Assembly (NCBI GenBank): GCA_017563195.1
Contig: JAFXDO010000019.1
Span: forward strand, 1 to 51,596
DNA from: Clostridia bacterium
GTDB taxonomy: Bacteria; Bacillota; Clostridia; Oscillospirales; CAG-382
Direction of reading: 5' to 3'
DNA length: 51,596 nucleotides
The notes below the pieces were generated by a model. The model had not been told where the DNA came from, did no database searches, and saw only the letters and a program-made list of their open reading frames with translations. Shown here one piece after another: positions 1-7,568 of this stretch. Made by a program: the position numbers and the translations under genes. Every line of letters begins with the position of its first letter. Positions within the stretch are counted from its first letter, which is position 1.

Positions 1-1552
1 GGGGGCAGGTAAAGCCTTCCGGTGCCAGTTCCATGGCGTCCTTTTCAAACCATACATTGGAGCCGTGCTTGTCAAAGAGCTTGGAGATCTTTTCGATGGA
101 TTCAGGCGTGGAAACAGGCTTGCCGCAATCATCGCAGTAGAACACGGGAATGGGCAGACCCCAACGGCGCTGACGGGAGATACACCAGTCGGCACGCTCC
201 CGGATCATGCTCACCATCCGGTCGCCGCCCCATGCGGGGAACCACTCGACATTCTCGATGGCACCGATGGCCTGATCCTTGAAGGACTCGACCGAGCAGA
301 ACCACTGGGGGGTGGCGCGGAAGATGACCGGCTTCTTGCAACGGTCGTGGTGAGGATAGGAGTGCATTATGTTTTCGGATGCGAAGAGTGCGCCCGATTC
401 CTTCATATCCTCGAGGATTATGGGGTTGGATTCCTCGGTCTTGAGTCCTGCGTACTTGCCTGCGTAGTCGGTGTGTCTGCCGTGGTCGTCAACGGGGACG
501 ACAAGCTCCATGCCGTATCTCATACAGGTCTGATAGTCGTCCGCACCGTAGCCGGGCGCGGTGTGTACACAGCCGGTACCGCTGTCCATGGTAACGTATT
601 CTGCGTTAACGAGGCGCGAGGTCTTATCGAGGAAGGGATGCGTTGCAACCATATTTTCAAAGAAATCGCCGGGGTAGGTCGCAAGGATCTCGTAATTTTC
701 AAAGCCGCCGAGCTTCATGGTCTTATCGGTGAGAGCCTCTGCCATAATGTAGGTCTCGCCGTTTTCAGCCTTCACCAAAGCGTAGCTTTCGCGCGGGTGG
801 AGACAGATAGCCATATTGCCGGGAAGCGTCCAGATGGTGGTGGTCCAGATAACGAAATAGGTATTTTCAAGGTCGAAGCCGTTAAGCTTGCCCTGATCGT
901 CCTTCATTTTGAATTTTACGTACACGGAGGTACAGGGATCGTCGTGATACTCGATATCTGCCTCTGCGACCGCGGTGGTACAGAAGGGACACCAGGTTAC
1001 CGGCTTCAAGCCCTTATAGATGAAGCCCTTATCAAACATCGCGCCGAAGATCTTGACCTCCTGCGCCTCGAAGTGCTTATCCATGGTGCGATAGGGTGCA
1101 TCCCAATCGCCAACGACGCCGAGGCGTCTGAAGCCCGACATCTGCTTCTGGATGAAATCCTCTGCAAAGTCCTCGCAGGCCTTTCTGAATTCGGGGACCG
1201 ACATATCCTTGTTGAGGTCCTTCTTATTCTTTTCGATAGCTCTTTCAATGGGAAGACCGTGGTTGTCCCAGCCGGGAACGTAGGGGGTGTAGTGACCGGT
1301 CATCGCCTTGGACTTGATGATGAAGTCCTTAAGCACCTTGTTGAGCGCGTGTCCCATATGAATATAGCCGTTGGAGAAGGGAGGGCCGTCGTGAAGCACG
1401 AACGGAGTCTTGCCCTCGTTCTTCTTGAGAATCTTGTCGTAAAGTCGCTCCTCGTCCCAACGCTTGAGCATTTCAGGCTCCTTCATGGGAAGGTTGCCTC
1501 GCATCGGAAACTCGGTAGCGGGCAGGTTAAGTGTATCCTTGTAATCCTTCAT
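1..1552 (-). CDS. ileS: Isoleucyl-tRNA synthetase, N-terminal part (gene runs off the window)
   Basis: Class I aminoacyl-tRNA synthetase that charges tRNA-Ile in the cytoplasm. About 517 N-terminal residues are present; the KMSKS loop and anticodon-binding domain lie beyond base 1. The ATP-binding HIGH-type signature is visible as YIHMGHAL near residue 65, followed by GLPIERAIEK, which is typical of IleS rather than ValS or LeuS. The stretch WTTTTWTLPGN marks the start of the CP1 editing domain, and its GTGCVHTAPGYG segment is also present. The ATG at 1552-1550 is followed by MKDYKDTLNLP, the usual IleS beginning. The gene lies 22 bases after divIVA, in the neighbourhood common in Bacillota. 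No T-box leader can fit in that gap, so expression must come from the operon or from a promoter further upstream. Confidence 0.95.
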   Translation of the reverse strand, partial: MKDYKDTLNLPATEFPMRGNLPMKEPEMLKRWDEERLYDKILKKNEGKTPFVLHDGPPFSNGYIHMGHALNKVLKDFIIKSKAMTGHYTPYVPGWDNHGLPIERAIEKNKKDLNKDMSVPEFRKACEDFAEDFIQKQMSGFRRLGVVGDWDAPYRTMDKHFEAQEVKIFGAMFDKGFIYKGLKPVTWCPFCTTAVAEADIEYHDDPCTSVYVKFKMKDDQGKLNGFDLENTYFVIWTTTIWTLPGNMAICLHPRESYALVKAENGETYIMAEALTDKTMKLGGFENYEILATYPGDFFENMVATHPFLDKTSRLVNAEYVTMDSGTGCVHTAPGYGADDYQTCMRYGMELVVPVDDHGRHTDYAGKYAGLKTEESNPIILEDMKESGALFASENIMHSYPHHDRCKKPVIFRATPQWFCSVESFKDQAIGAIENVEWFPAWGGDRMVSMIRERADWCISRQRRWGLPIPVFYCDDCGKPVSTPESIEKISKLFDKHGSNVWFEKDAMELAPEGFTCP

Positions 1553-1574
1553 GTCTTTCTAAAAGCACGGCGTT

Positions 1575-2318
1575 CTATTCGACGTCGGGCGTGCTTTCTC
1601 CCATCATATATTTAAGATATTCGTCCTCGGCCGCCTTTGCCTCTGTAGAAAGCTCGGGCTGCGGCTCTGCCGCTTCGATCGCCGCCTCGACAGGCTCCTC
1701 GGCTTCTGCTTCGGCCTCTGCCTCCTTTGCAATATCAGCAAACTGCGGTGCCTCAGCCTTAAGCTCGCGGACGTTCTTTCTGCGTTCGGTCTCTTCCTCG
1801 ATCCTGCTCTTCACGTCGTTGAAGATGCTTGCGACGAGCGCGTCGTCGTTGGGAAGCACGATATCCTCGATCTCGTTAACGCTGAGATCCTTAAGCTCTG
1901 CAATGTGCTGACCGTAAAGCTCGTAAAGCTGCTTTTTGAAGTCGATAATGCGGGTGCGCATTATCCACGCCTTTTCCTTTTCAGCCTGAAGCTGCTGACG
2001 GAATTCTGCGATAACGCCGTCGCAACGGTCCTTGATCGCGCCGGTAATGATATCCGCGCGGTCATTGGCGTCCGCGATGATCTTTTCAGCCATCTTCTGT
2101 GCCGAAATGAGCGTGCTTCTGATGGATTCCTCCTCGTCCTTTATCTCGTCGAGATTGGTGACGACGATCCTCAGCTTACGCTCAAGCTCGTTGTTTTCGC
2201 GGTATGCCTCGGTATATTTTTCAAGTACGAATTCAAGATATTCGTCAACCTCCTGAGGGTTGTAGCCCTTGAAGGTCTTCTGAAACTGTTTATTCTTCAG
2301 TTCGTGCGGTGCCAGCAT
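1575..2318 (-). CDS. divIVA: DivIVA-type cell-pole/septum coiled-coil protein
   Basis: Peripheral membrane protein that recognises negatively curved membrane at septa and poles and recruits division or envelope factors. The 247-residue product has the DivIVA lipid-binding start (MLAPHELKNKQF, then KGYNPQEVDEYLEFV), followed by a long heptad-rich coiled coil to about residue 125, a second helical part, and an Ala/Glu-rich acidic tail that looks disordered. The frame is open further upstream, but the ATG at 2318 is preferred because the conserved N-terminus begins there and an AAAGGAC ribosome site lies just upstream. It sits between ylmG/sepF and ileS, the classical order. The acidic tail is longer than in Bacillus subtilis DivIVA (comparison from memory). 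Confidence 0.9.
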   Translation of the reverse strand: MLAPHELKNKQFQKTFKGYNPQEVDEYLEFVLEKYTEAYRENNELERKLRIVVTNLDEIKDEEESIRSTLISAQKMAEKIIADANDRADIITGAIKDRCDGVIAEFRQQLQAEKEKAWIMRTRIIDFKKQLYELYGQHIAELKDLSVNEIEDIVLPNDDALVASIFNDVKSRIEEETERRKNVRELKAEAPQFADIAKEAEAEAEAEEPVEAAIEAAEPQPELSTEAKAAEDEYLKYMMGESTPDVE

Positions 2319-2442
2319 TATTGTTTCGTCCTTTCGGAAAATATATCTGAGCGAATCGTATGATTCAAGCATTAAATGGGCGTTCCAACGCATTATGCGC
2401 CGACACGCCCAAAAGCACTACGTCTTTCGAGGCTTTTTTCCT

Positions 2443-2712
2443 CTAATACGGTAGTGCCATTTGAACTATCATTATAATAAGACTCGTTGCGACGAACGAA
2501 AAATCGATCGGCGAGTCCTCCAGAGCGGGGATGCGCGAAAGCAGGCCCCGAACGGGTGCAACGACAGGCTCGGTAACTGCAGAGCAGAAATTCAATGCAG
2601 GCGATTCCTCATCGGTGAAGAAGGTTATAAGAACCCTCACGAGGATAAGAAGCATCAACGCCTCGAGGAACGCGTTTACCGTCTGTGCAATGATAAAGTA
2701 AAACTGTAGCAA
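2443..2712 (-). CDS. YggT/YlmG family membrane protein
   Basis: Small integral membrane protein of 89 residues with two hydrophobic helices (about residues 5-30 and 70-88). Between them lies the family motif region, here FFTDEESPALNF followed by TEPVVAPVRGLLSRIP, which is the YggT/YlmG signature. Homologues sit next to sepF and divIVA in Gram-positive bacteria and are linked to division or membrane organisation, without a defined activity. The start is a TTG at 2712-2710 with AGAAGG a few bases upstream; no ATG serves the frame. It follows sepF by about 20 bases, so it is in the same transcript. Confidence 0.85.
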   Translation of the reverse strand: MLQFYFIIAQTVNAFLEALMLLILVRVLITFFTDEESPALNFCSAVTEPVVAPVRGLLSRIPALEDSPIDFSFVATSLIIMIVQMALPY

Positions 2713-2733
2713 GTGGATCCTTCTCCGATTCGA

Positions 2734-3198
2734 TTAACGGAAGAGCTCTCTGGGCTGCTTGTTAGCCTGCTCCTCTTCTGCGGGCTGTTCTGCCTGCTCG
2801 CCCGAAACGTCAACGTTCTTCGGGGTAACGACGTAGGTGGCGTTAGCAACCTTCTTTACCTGACCGTCGATAGCGAAAACTACGCCGCAAAGGAAGTCGA
2901 TGATCCTCTTGGTGGTTTCCTTGTTGGTTTCTTCAAGGTTAAGAACGACGGTACGTCTCGCAAGGAGATGCTCGCCGATAGAACGAACCTCGTCAAAGCG
3001 TTCGGGCTTAACAACCTTCATTTCCAATGCCGCGCCGGAGGAAATGCCGCCGGTAGGTCTGGAAACGGGCGCTGCCTTGGGAGCGGGAGCGGGAGCCGCT
3101 ACCTCTTCCTCTTCCTCATCGTATTCTTCAAATTCTTCGTTTTCGTCGTATTCCTCTTCACCCTTGAAGAGCTCGCCCAAGCGATTCATAAGTCCCAT
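2734..3198 (-). CDS. sepF: Cell division protein SepF
   Basis: Membrane-binding partner of FtsZ that bundles protofilaments at the septum. The 154-residue protein has an N-terminal amphipathic anchor (MGLMNRLGELF), a Glu/Tyr-rich acidic linker to about residue 50, and the SepF core (RTVVLNLEETNKETTKRIIDF, then GVVFAIDGQVKKV and TYVVTPKNV). After the core comes a Glu/Gln-rich tail of about 25 residues that is longer than usual. Start: ATG at 3198 preceded by AGGAGG. It lies in the order yggS homologue - sepF - ylmG - divIVA, which supports the call. Confidence 0.92.
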   Translation of the reverse strand: MGLMNRLGELFKGEEEYDENEEFEEYDEEEEEVAAPAPAPKAAPVSRPTGGISSGAALEMKVVKPERFDEVRSIGEHLLARRTVVLNLEETNKETTKRIIDFLCGVVFAIDGQVKKVANATYVVTPKNVDVSGEQAEQPAEEEQANKQPRELFR

Positions 3199-3228
3199 AG
3201 TGTTCCTCCTGAAATATGATTGATTTTA

Positions 3229-3918
3229 TTATTTGTCGGTTTCGGGATAAACTCTTTTTCCGAATATCGCGCTGCCCACACGGACAAGGTTTGAGCCGCA
3301 TTCGACCGCGTCGAGATAATCGTCGCTCATTCCAAGCGAGAGAATATCCATATTACTATTATCTACATTTATACTCGATATGTCAATAAATATTTTTCGC
3401 ATTTCCGAAAAATATTTTCGATTTTCGCCGATTTTTTCGCTTTTCGGCGGAATTGCCATCAGACCGCGCAATTCGAGGTGCGGTAGGGTCTGTAAATATC
3501 TGCAAAATTCGATCGCCTGCTCGGGAAGAACACCCGATTTCGTCGCTTCCCTGCCGATATTCACCTCAGCGAGTATCGGCATCACTCTGCCGATCCTTGC
3601 CGCCTGCCGCTCGATCTCCAGCGCAAGCGACTCGCGATCGACCGATTGTATCATATCCACCTTATCGATGATATATTTTACCTTGTTGGTCTGCAGAGCG
3701 CCGATGAAGTGAAGCTCGACCCTGTCACGGTCGATCTGCTCGTATTTTTCGAGAAGCTCGTTCACACGGTTTTCACCAATGAGGTTGAGCCCCTGCTCTA
3801 TCGCGAAATTGATCATTTCCGCAGGAACTGTCTTTGTCGCGGCAAGCAGTCTTGCCCTGCCGTCAAGCTCCGACCTTATTCTCGCTATGCTTTCGGCAAC
3901 CTGCTGTTTATCGTTCAT
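3229..3918 (-). CDS. YggS/YlmE family pyridoxal-phosphate homeostasis protein
   Basis: PLP-binding TIM-barrel protein of the alanine-racemase N-terminal fold that buffers free PLP in the cytoplasm; it has no racemase partner domain. The 229-residue length is normal. The PLP lysine is in RLLAATKTVP (about residue 29). The family motifs GENRVNEL, LHFIGALQTNKVKY and the C-terminal LSLGMSDDY are all present, and the last is the phosphate-binding SMGMS(D/N)D-type motif. It starts with ATG at 3918, seven bases after the HlyD-like gene, and precedes sepF. That is the ylmE position of Bacillus division clusters. Confidence 0.92.
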   Translation of the reverse strand: MNDKQQVAESIARIRSELDGRARLLAATKTVPAEMINFAIEQGLNLIGENRVNELLEKYEQIDRDRVELHFIGALQTNKVKYIIDKVDMIQSVDRESLALEIERQAARIGRVMPILAEVNIGREATKSGVLPEQAIEFCRYLQTLPHLELRGLMAIPPKSEKIGENRKYFSEMRKIFIDISSINVDNSNMDILSLGMSDDYLDAVECGSNLVRVGSAIFGKRVYPETDK

Positions 3919-3925
3919 AAGCCAC

Positions 3926-5287
3926 CTATTTCAATCTCATACCGTCGTATATCTCGTCGCCGTCTATGATGACGCTGTCGTGCAGGGACAGCTCGGTCGA
4001 CGAGGAATACGCGACGTCCTTACGGTTGGGATACGCCGGATTCACGGGAATCTTGCATATCGAATAGCTGCCGTAATTGTAAAGCACCGTGGTCTTCTTA
4101 AAGACCACCTTTGAGCCGACGACGGTATACACGCCGGTAACGCCGTCCTTTACGCGAAGCGCGCTGTTGCTTATACGTATACCCTCGTGGGTGACCGTCG
4201 AAAGCTCAACCGTCTGACAGCGCGAGTAATCGAAGCCCTCGGGCATCTGCTTGGTGCTGAACACGAGCACGGTCATATCCTTATCGGTTCTGGTTATCCT
4301 ACGCTCAAGCTTCATATTAAGCTCGGTATTGTTCGAATACTGAAAGGTTATCGGGTAGCTCGTTCCGTCACGGAAGGATTCGGCGGTACGCTTGTCCAGC
4401 GCGACCGCGATATACCACGTCGAACTGAGCACTATCTTGCCCGACGAGGAGGAAATAAGGCTTTGGTTCGGGGTGGCGTCGGAAAGCGCTTCAAACTCCT
4501 CGCCCGTAAGCGTTTCGAGCTTATCAAGCGTGAACGCCGCTTCGTATCCGTCCACCGTCGAGTAAAAATATCCGCTCTTGGGCGACTGAGTGATAACGCT
4601 TTCGCCGCTCAGCCTTTCGTTAAGCTGCTTGCGCTCGTTGGTCAGTGCCGAAAGCTCGGCGCCGTAGCTTTCCGATTCGATAAGCGACTGACGGCGGTTC
4701 ATAAGGATGAGAAGCTCCTCCTTTTCGCGTATGACCTTATCGAAATCGTTCGTGTCGACCTGACGAATGATCGAAAGCACCAGCTCGTCGATCTCCTCGT
4801 CGATCAGTGCAATGTCGGTGGTCGACGCACCGGTAGAAAGGCTCGAGCGCTCGAGAATATCTATACGCTTGTCGATCTCGCTTATGCGCTTTTGGATCTC
4901 TACATCGCTCGGGTTGGAATAGGTAACGACGATATCCTCGCCGTAGCGAACCTTTTCGCCATCCTCGGCAAGGAAGCAGTCGGTGCCCGAAGCGCCCTCG
5001 GGGATGAGGAATTCGTCCCTGAAGAGGAACGCCTCAAGCTCTGCGCGCTCGGTAATGCTCGCATAGGTCGCCGTCTCGCGATCGAGGCTGACGCTCACGT
5101 TTAGCATAAGCTGGAGGAACACGTAAGCCACAAGCGCAACGGCAATTATCGCCGTTCCGAACTGAGCGAAAAACCGCTTTGCCATCCGCACGAGGCGTTG
5201 ACTCTTCGTTTCCTGCTTTTTTATGCGTCTCGTCGTAACCGCATTGGGCTTGGACTCGGCAGGCAGGTTGTTGTTTTCGGTGCTCAT
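3926..5287 (-). CDS. HlyD-like membrane-fusion/adaptor-type protein
   Basis: Single-pass membrane protein of 453 residues. A basic cytoplasmic N-terminus (about 40 residues) is followed by one transmembrane helix (about 42-63), then a large extracytoplasmic part: a biotinyl-lipoyl-like half (GEKVRYGEDIVVTYSNPSD), a helical hairpin with heptads (about 150-235), and further beta-rich segments. This resembles HlyD-family periplasmic adaptors, but no ABC transporter or outer-membrane partner is nearby. Similar proteins recur beside ylmE/sepF in Clostridia, so a role in envelope or division is more likely than export; that is inference. ATG at 5287 has an ideal AAAGGAGG site. Confidence 0.7.
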   Translation of the reverse strand: MSTENNNLPAESKPNAVTTRRIKKQETKSQRLVRMAKRFFAQFGTAIIAVALVAYVFLQLMLNVSVSLDRETATYASITERAELEAFLFRDEFLIPEGASGTDCFLAEDGEKVRYGEDIVVTYSNPSDVEIQKRISEIDKRIDILERSSLSTGASTTDIALIDEEIDELVLSIIRQVDTNDFDKVIREKEELLILMNRRQSLIESESYGAELSALTNERKQLNERLSGESVITQSPKSGYFYSTVDGYEAAFTLDKLETLTGEEFEALSDATPNQSLISSSSGKIVLSSTWYIAVALDKRTAESFRDGTSYPITFQYSNNTELNMKLERRITRTDKDMTVLVFSTKQMPEGFDYSRCQTVELSTVTHEGIRISNSALRVKDGVTGVYTVVGSKVVFKKTTVLYNYGSYSICKIPVNPAYPNRKDVAYSSSTELSLHDSVIIDGDEIYDGMRLK

Positions 5288-5319
5288 ACGCTTCCTCCTT
5301 TCGTAATAGTTTGTTTCCT

Positions 5320-6198
5320 TTAAATATATAACAGCTCGTCCGCAGGTCTTCTGTTAAACCAGGTGAGCTGACGCTTTGCATAGCGTCTTGTGTTGAGGCA
5401 TATCGCCTCGCGTACGGCGTTTATATCGCATTCGCCGTCAAAATAGGGATAAAATTCCTTGTATCCGATCGCCTGCGACGCCGTGGGTGTTTCCTTCAGA
5501 CCCTTGCCGCAAAGCGTTCTGACCTCTTCCTCAAGCCCGAGCTCAAGCATAACGTCAACGCGTCTGTTTATACGCTCGTATATAGTTTCGCGTTCTTTAG
5601 GAAGGATATACACGGTATGTGGAGCGTAGATGCTTTCGTTCTGCTTGCTCCTCTTGTCCTGCTCGGTCTTGGTCAGTCCGGATTTGTAATATATTTCGAG
5701 TGCTCGGATCACCCGCTTGAGGTTATTGGGGTGTGTCGCAGAAGCGGCTTCGGGATCTATGCTCTTCAGCCGTTCGTGCATTGCCTCCGCGCCGATCTCC
5801 TCCGCCTCGCGGAACAGCGACGCCCTCAACTCGGGGTCGTCCTCGGTCGCCGAAAGCTCGGTTCCCGAGATCAGCGTGTCGATGTAAAGGCCCGTCCCGC
5901 CCGCGATTATGGGCAGCTTGCCGCGTGAGTTGATATCGGTTATCGCCTCGCTTGCAAGCTCAACGAACCTTGCTGCTGAAAAGCCCTCGCTTATGTCGGC
6001 AACGTCGATAAGATGATGCCGTATTCCGCACATTTCCTCTTTGCTCGGCTTGGCTGTGCCGATATCCATGCCGCGGTATATCTGCATGGAATCGCCGCTG
6101 ATGATCTCACCGCCGAGCTCTATTGCTTTTTTTATCGCATACGCGCTCTTGCCGCTTGCGGTCGGACCGACAACGACAAGCAAGGGAATCTTAGACAT
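5320..6198 (-). CDS. miaA: tRNA dimethylallyltransferase MiaA
   Basis: Transfers a dimethylallyl group from DMAPP to N6 of A37 in tRNAs reading UNN codons. Motifs visible in order: P-loop GPTASGKSAYA, substrate-site DSMQIYRGMDIGTAKPS, GGTGLYIDTLI, and the C-terminal TASQAIGYKEF. Length (about 292 residues) is normal. Two starts are possible. An ATG at 6219 overlaps the stop of the upstream zinc-ribbon gene as TAATG but has a poor ribosome site. The ATG at 6198 (MSKIPLL) has GGGG five to eight bases upstream and is preferred. Clearly co-transcribed with its neighbours. Confidence 0.95.
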   Translation of the reverse strand: MSKIPLLVVVGPTASGKSAYAIKKAIELGGEIISGDSMQIYRGMDIGTAKPSKEEMCGIRHHLIDVADISEGFSAARFVELASEAITDINSRGKLPIIAGGTGLYIDTLISGTELSATEDDPELRASLFREAEEIGAEAMHERLKSIDPEAASATHPNNLKRVIRALEIYYKSGLTKTEQDKRSKQNESIYAPHTVYILPKERETIYERINRRVDVMLELGLEEEVRTLCGKGLKETPTASQAIGYKEFYPYFDGECDINAVREAICLNTRRYAKRQLTWFNRRPADELLYI

Positions 6199-6218
6199 AT
6201 CTACCCCAAACAGGTTCA

Positions 6219-7115
6219 TTAATCAAGCTTGGTTCCGCAACGTGCGCAGAATTTCGCCTGAGGACGTGCGACGTTTCCGCAATTGGGGCAACGTCTTTCC
6301 TCAACAGCCTTTGCCTCGCCCGTTGCTTCAACAGGTGCTTCAGCCGCCGTCTCTTCGGCAGCGGGTGCTTCTGCCGTCTCTTCGGCAGCGGGCTCCTCGG
6401 CAACCGATTCTTCGATTACAGGCGCTTCAGCAACAGGCTCCTCTGCAGAGACGGGAGTCGGCTCGTCAATTACGGGAGCAAAGGTAGGCGATGCTTCCTC
6501 TGCCGCGGGTGCGGACACAGCGATTGTCTCGACGGTCTGCTCCTCGACACCCGGTGCTTCAACAACGGGCGCTTCAACAACGGGCGCTTCAACAACGGGT
6601 TCCTCAGCGACCGATTCTGCAATAACAGGCTCTTCTGCAGCAGGGATCGATTCGGCAACGACGGTCTCTTCCCTCTCGATGGGCTTGCCTCCGACGAGCT
6701 GCTCAAGAAGCTCAACGATCCTTGCGTTGGTGAGGTCGTTTTCCTCGCGTACAGTCTTCAAAAGCGCAAGGATTTCCTGATTCGTTTTGCCGTTTTCCCT
6801 GCCGTTTTCCTTCAAGGCATCGTAAATTCGCTTATCGATGCCCTCGGTCGACTTATTCTGGAGATGGTTGAGAAGCAACCGATTCGTCGCCGCGGTATCC
6901 TCGCAGGACTCGATAAGCTTGCCGTAGCCGTAAATGAAATACGCGGTAAAGAGCGAAAGAATGAAGCCGAGCACGATCGCAGCCGCGCCGACGATGATAA
7001 GGTTGGTCGATTCGTGAATAATGCCGATCGCAAGCGGAATACAGCAGGCGATGAGCAGCAGCACAAGGAAAACGACCGCAACGAGCTTTATCTTGTTTCC
7101 TACGTTCTTAAACAT
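6219..7115 (-). CDS. Two-helix membrane protein with Glu/Pro/Ala/Val-rich linker and C-terminal zinc ribbon
   Basis: Unrecognised 298-residue protein. Two transmembrane helices (about 8-30 and 37-63) are followed by a short helical region to about residue 145. Then comes a roughly 125-residue low-complexity linker rich in E, P, A and V, containing three perfect in-frame 15-bp DNA repeats that each encode PVVEA. At the C-terminus is a zinc ribbon of the form CPNCGNVARPQAKFCARCG. The ribbon and linker would be cytoplasmic if both termini are inside. Zinc-ribbon-tailed membrane proteins are common in Clostridia and mostly of unknown function. It sits between a small lipoprotein gene and miaA with overlapping or very short spacings. 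Confidence 0.75.
   Translation of the reverse strand: MFKNVGNKIKLVAVVFLVLLLIACCIPLAIGIIHESTNLIIVGAAAIVLGFILSLFTAYFIYGYGKLIESCEDTAATNRLLLNHLQNKSTEGIDKRIYDALKENGRENGKTNQEILALLKTVREENDLTNARIVELLEQLVGGKPIEREETVVAESIPAAEEPVIAESVAEEPVVEAPVVEAPVVEAPGVEEQTVETIAVSAPAAEEASPTFAPVIDEPTPVSAEEPVAEAPVIEESVAEEPAAEETAEAPAAEETAAEAPVEATGEAKAVEERRCPNCGNVARPQAKFCARCGTKLD
6556..6600. repeat. Three tandem 15-bp repeats inside the zinc-ribbon membrane protein gene
   Basis: The unit GCTTCAACAACGGGC occurs three times in direct succession; the third copy ends in T. On the coding (minus) strand each unit encodes PVVEA, so copy-number change by slippage would lengthen or shorten the linker without shifting the frame. 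Confidence 0.9.
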
Positions 7116-7136
7116 TTCGCATACCTCTCGTTCGAT

Positions 7137-7568
7137 TTACTGAATGTCGTAATAGCTCATTTCGGAGGGGACGAAATATACGTCCTTGTTTCCGAGATGA
7201 GTGTTCATTTTAATGATATCAAAGCCGTCGTAATGGTATTCGCGGCTTCCGTCGGGGTAATCGGTGGTCGTGATATCCTCGTTTTCGGCGTCCTTTTCCG
7301 CCGCGCTGAGGATATCGTCGATGCTGATATCGCCCTCGGTCAATGCCATTTCGAGCATTTTCGGGTTGCCGTCGAGCTTGACCATCATCATTCCGCCGAT
7401 AACGTAAACCGCTCTTCCGTCGACAAGGTAGTCATCATTGGCATAGATAAGATCGATGGTCGAGCTTCCGTCCGCGGTAAATGCGAGTCCGTACTCGTTC
7501 ATCTTGGAGCATCCCGACAGCAAAAGCATAACCGCAACGCAAAGCAAAATAACGATTCTTTTACGCAT
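7137..7568 (-). CDS. Small predicted lipoprotein
   Basis: A 143-residue secreted lipoprotein: positively charged start MRKR, hydrophobic core, and lipobox LLSGC with the lipidated Cys near residue 20. The mature part is beta-rich with acidic stretches and no family I recognise. The ATG at 7568 overlaps the ftsK stop codon by 8 bases, indicating translational coupling to ftsK. It is followed 21 bases later by the zinc-ribbon membrane protein. Confidence 0.8.
   Translation of the reverse strand: MRKRIVILLCVAVMLLLSGCSKMNEYGLAFTADGSSTIDLIYANDDYLVDGRAVYVIGGMMMVKLDGNPKMLEMALTEGDISIDDILSAAEKDAENEDITTTDYPDGSREYHYDGFDIIKMNTHLGNKDVYFVPSEMSYYDIQ

Noticed and set aside
1552-1575. T-box leader of ileS
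   Set aside because: Only 22 bases separate divIVA from ileS, far too short for a T-box.
2411-2457. Inverted repeat GCACTAC/GTAGTGC as a terminator between ylmG and divIVA
   Set aside because: One arm is inside the ylmG coding region, the loop is about 30 bases, and there is no T-run in the right place.
6556-6600. Short tandem repeats as a CRISPR array
   Set aside because: Units are directly adjacent with no spacers and lie in frame within a coding region.
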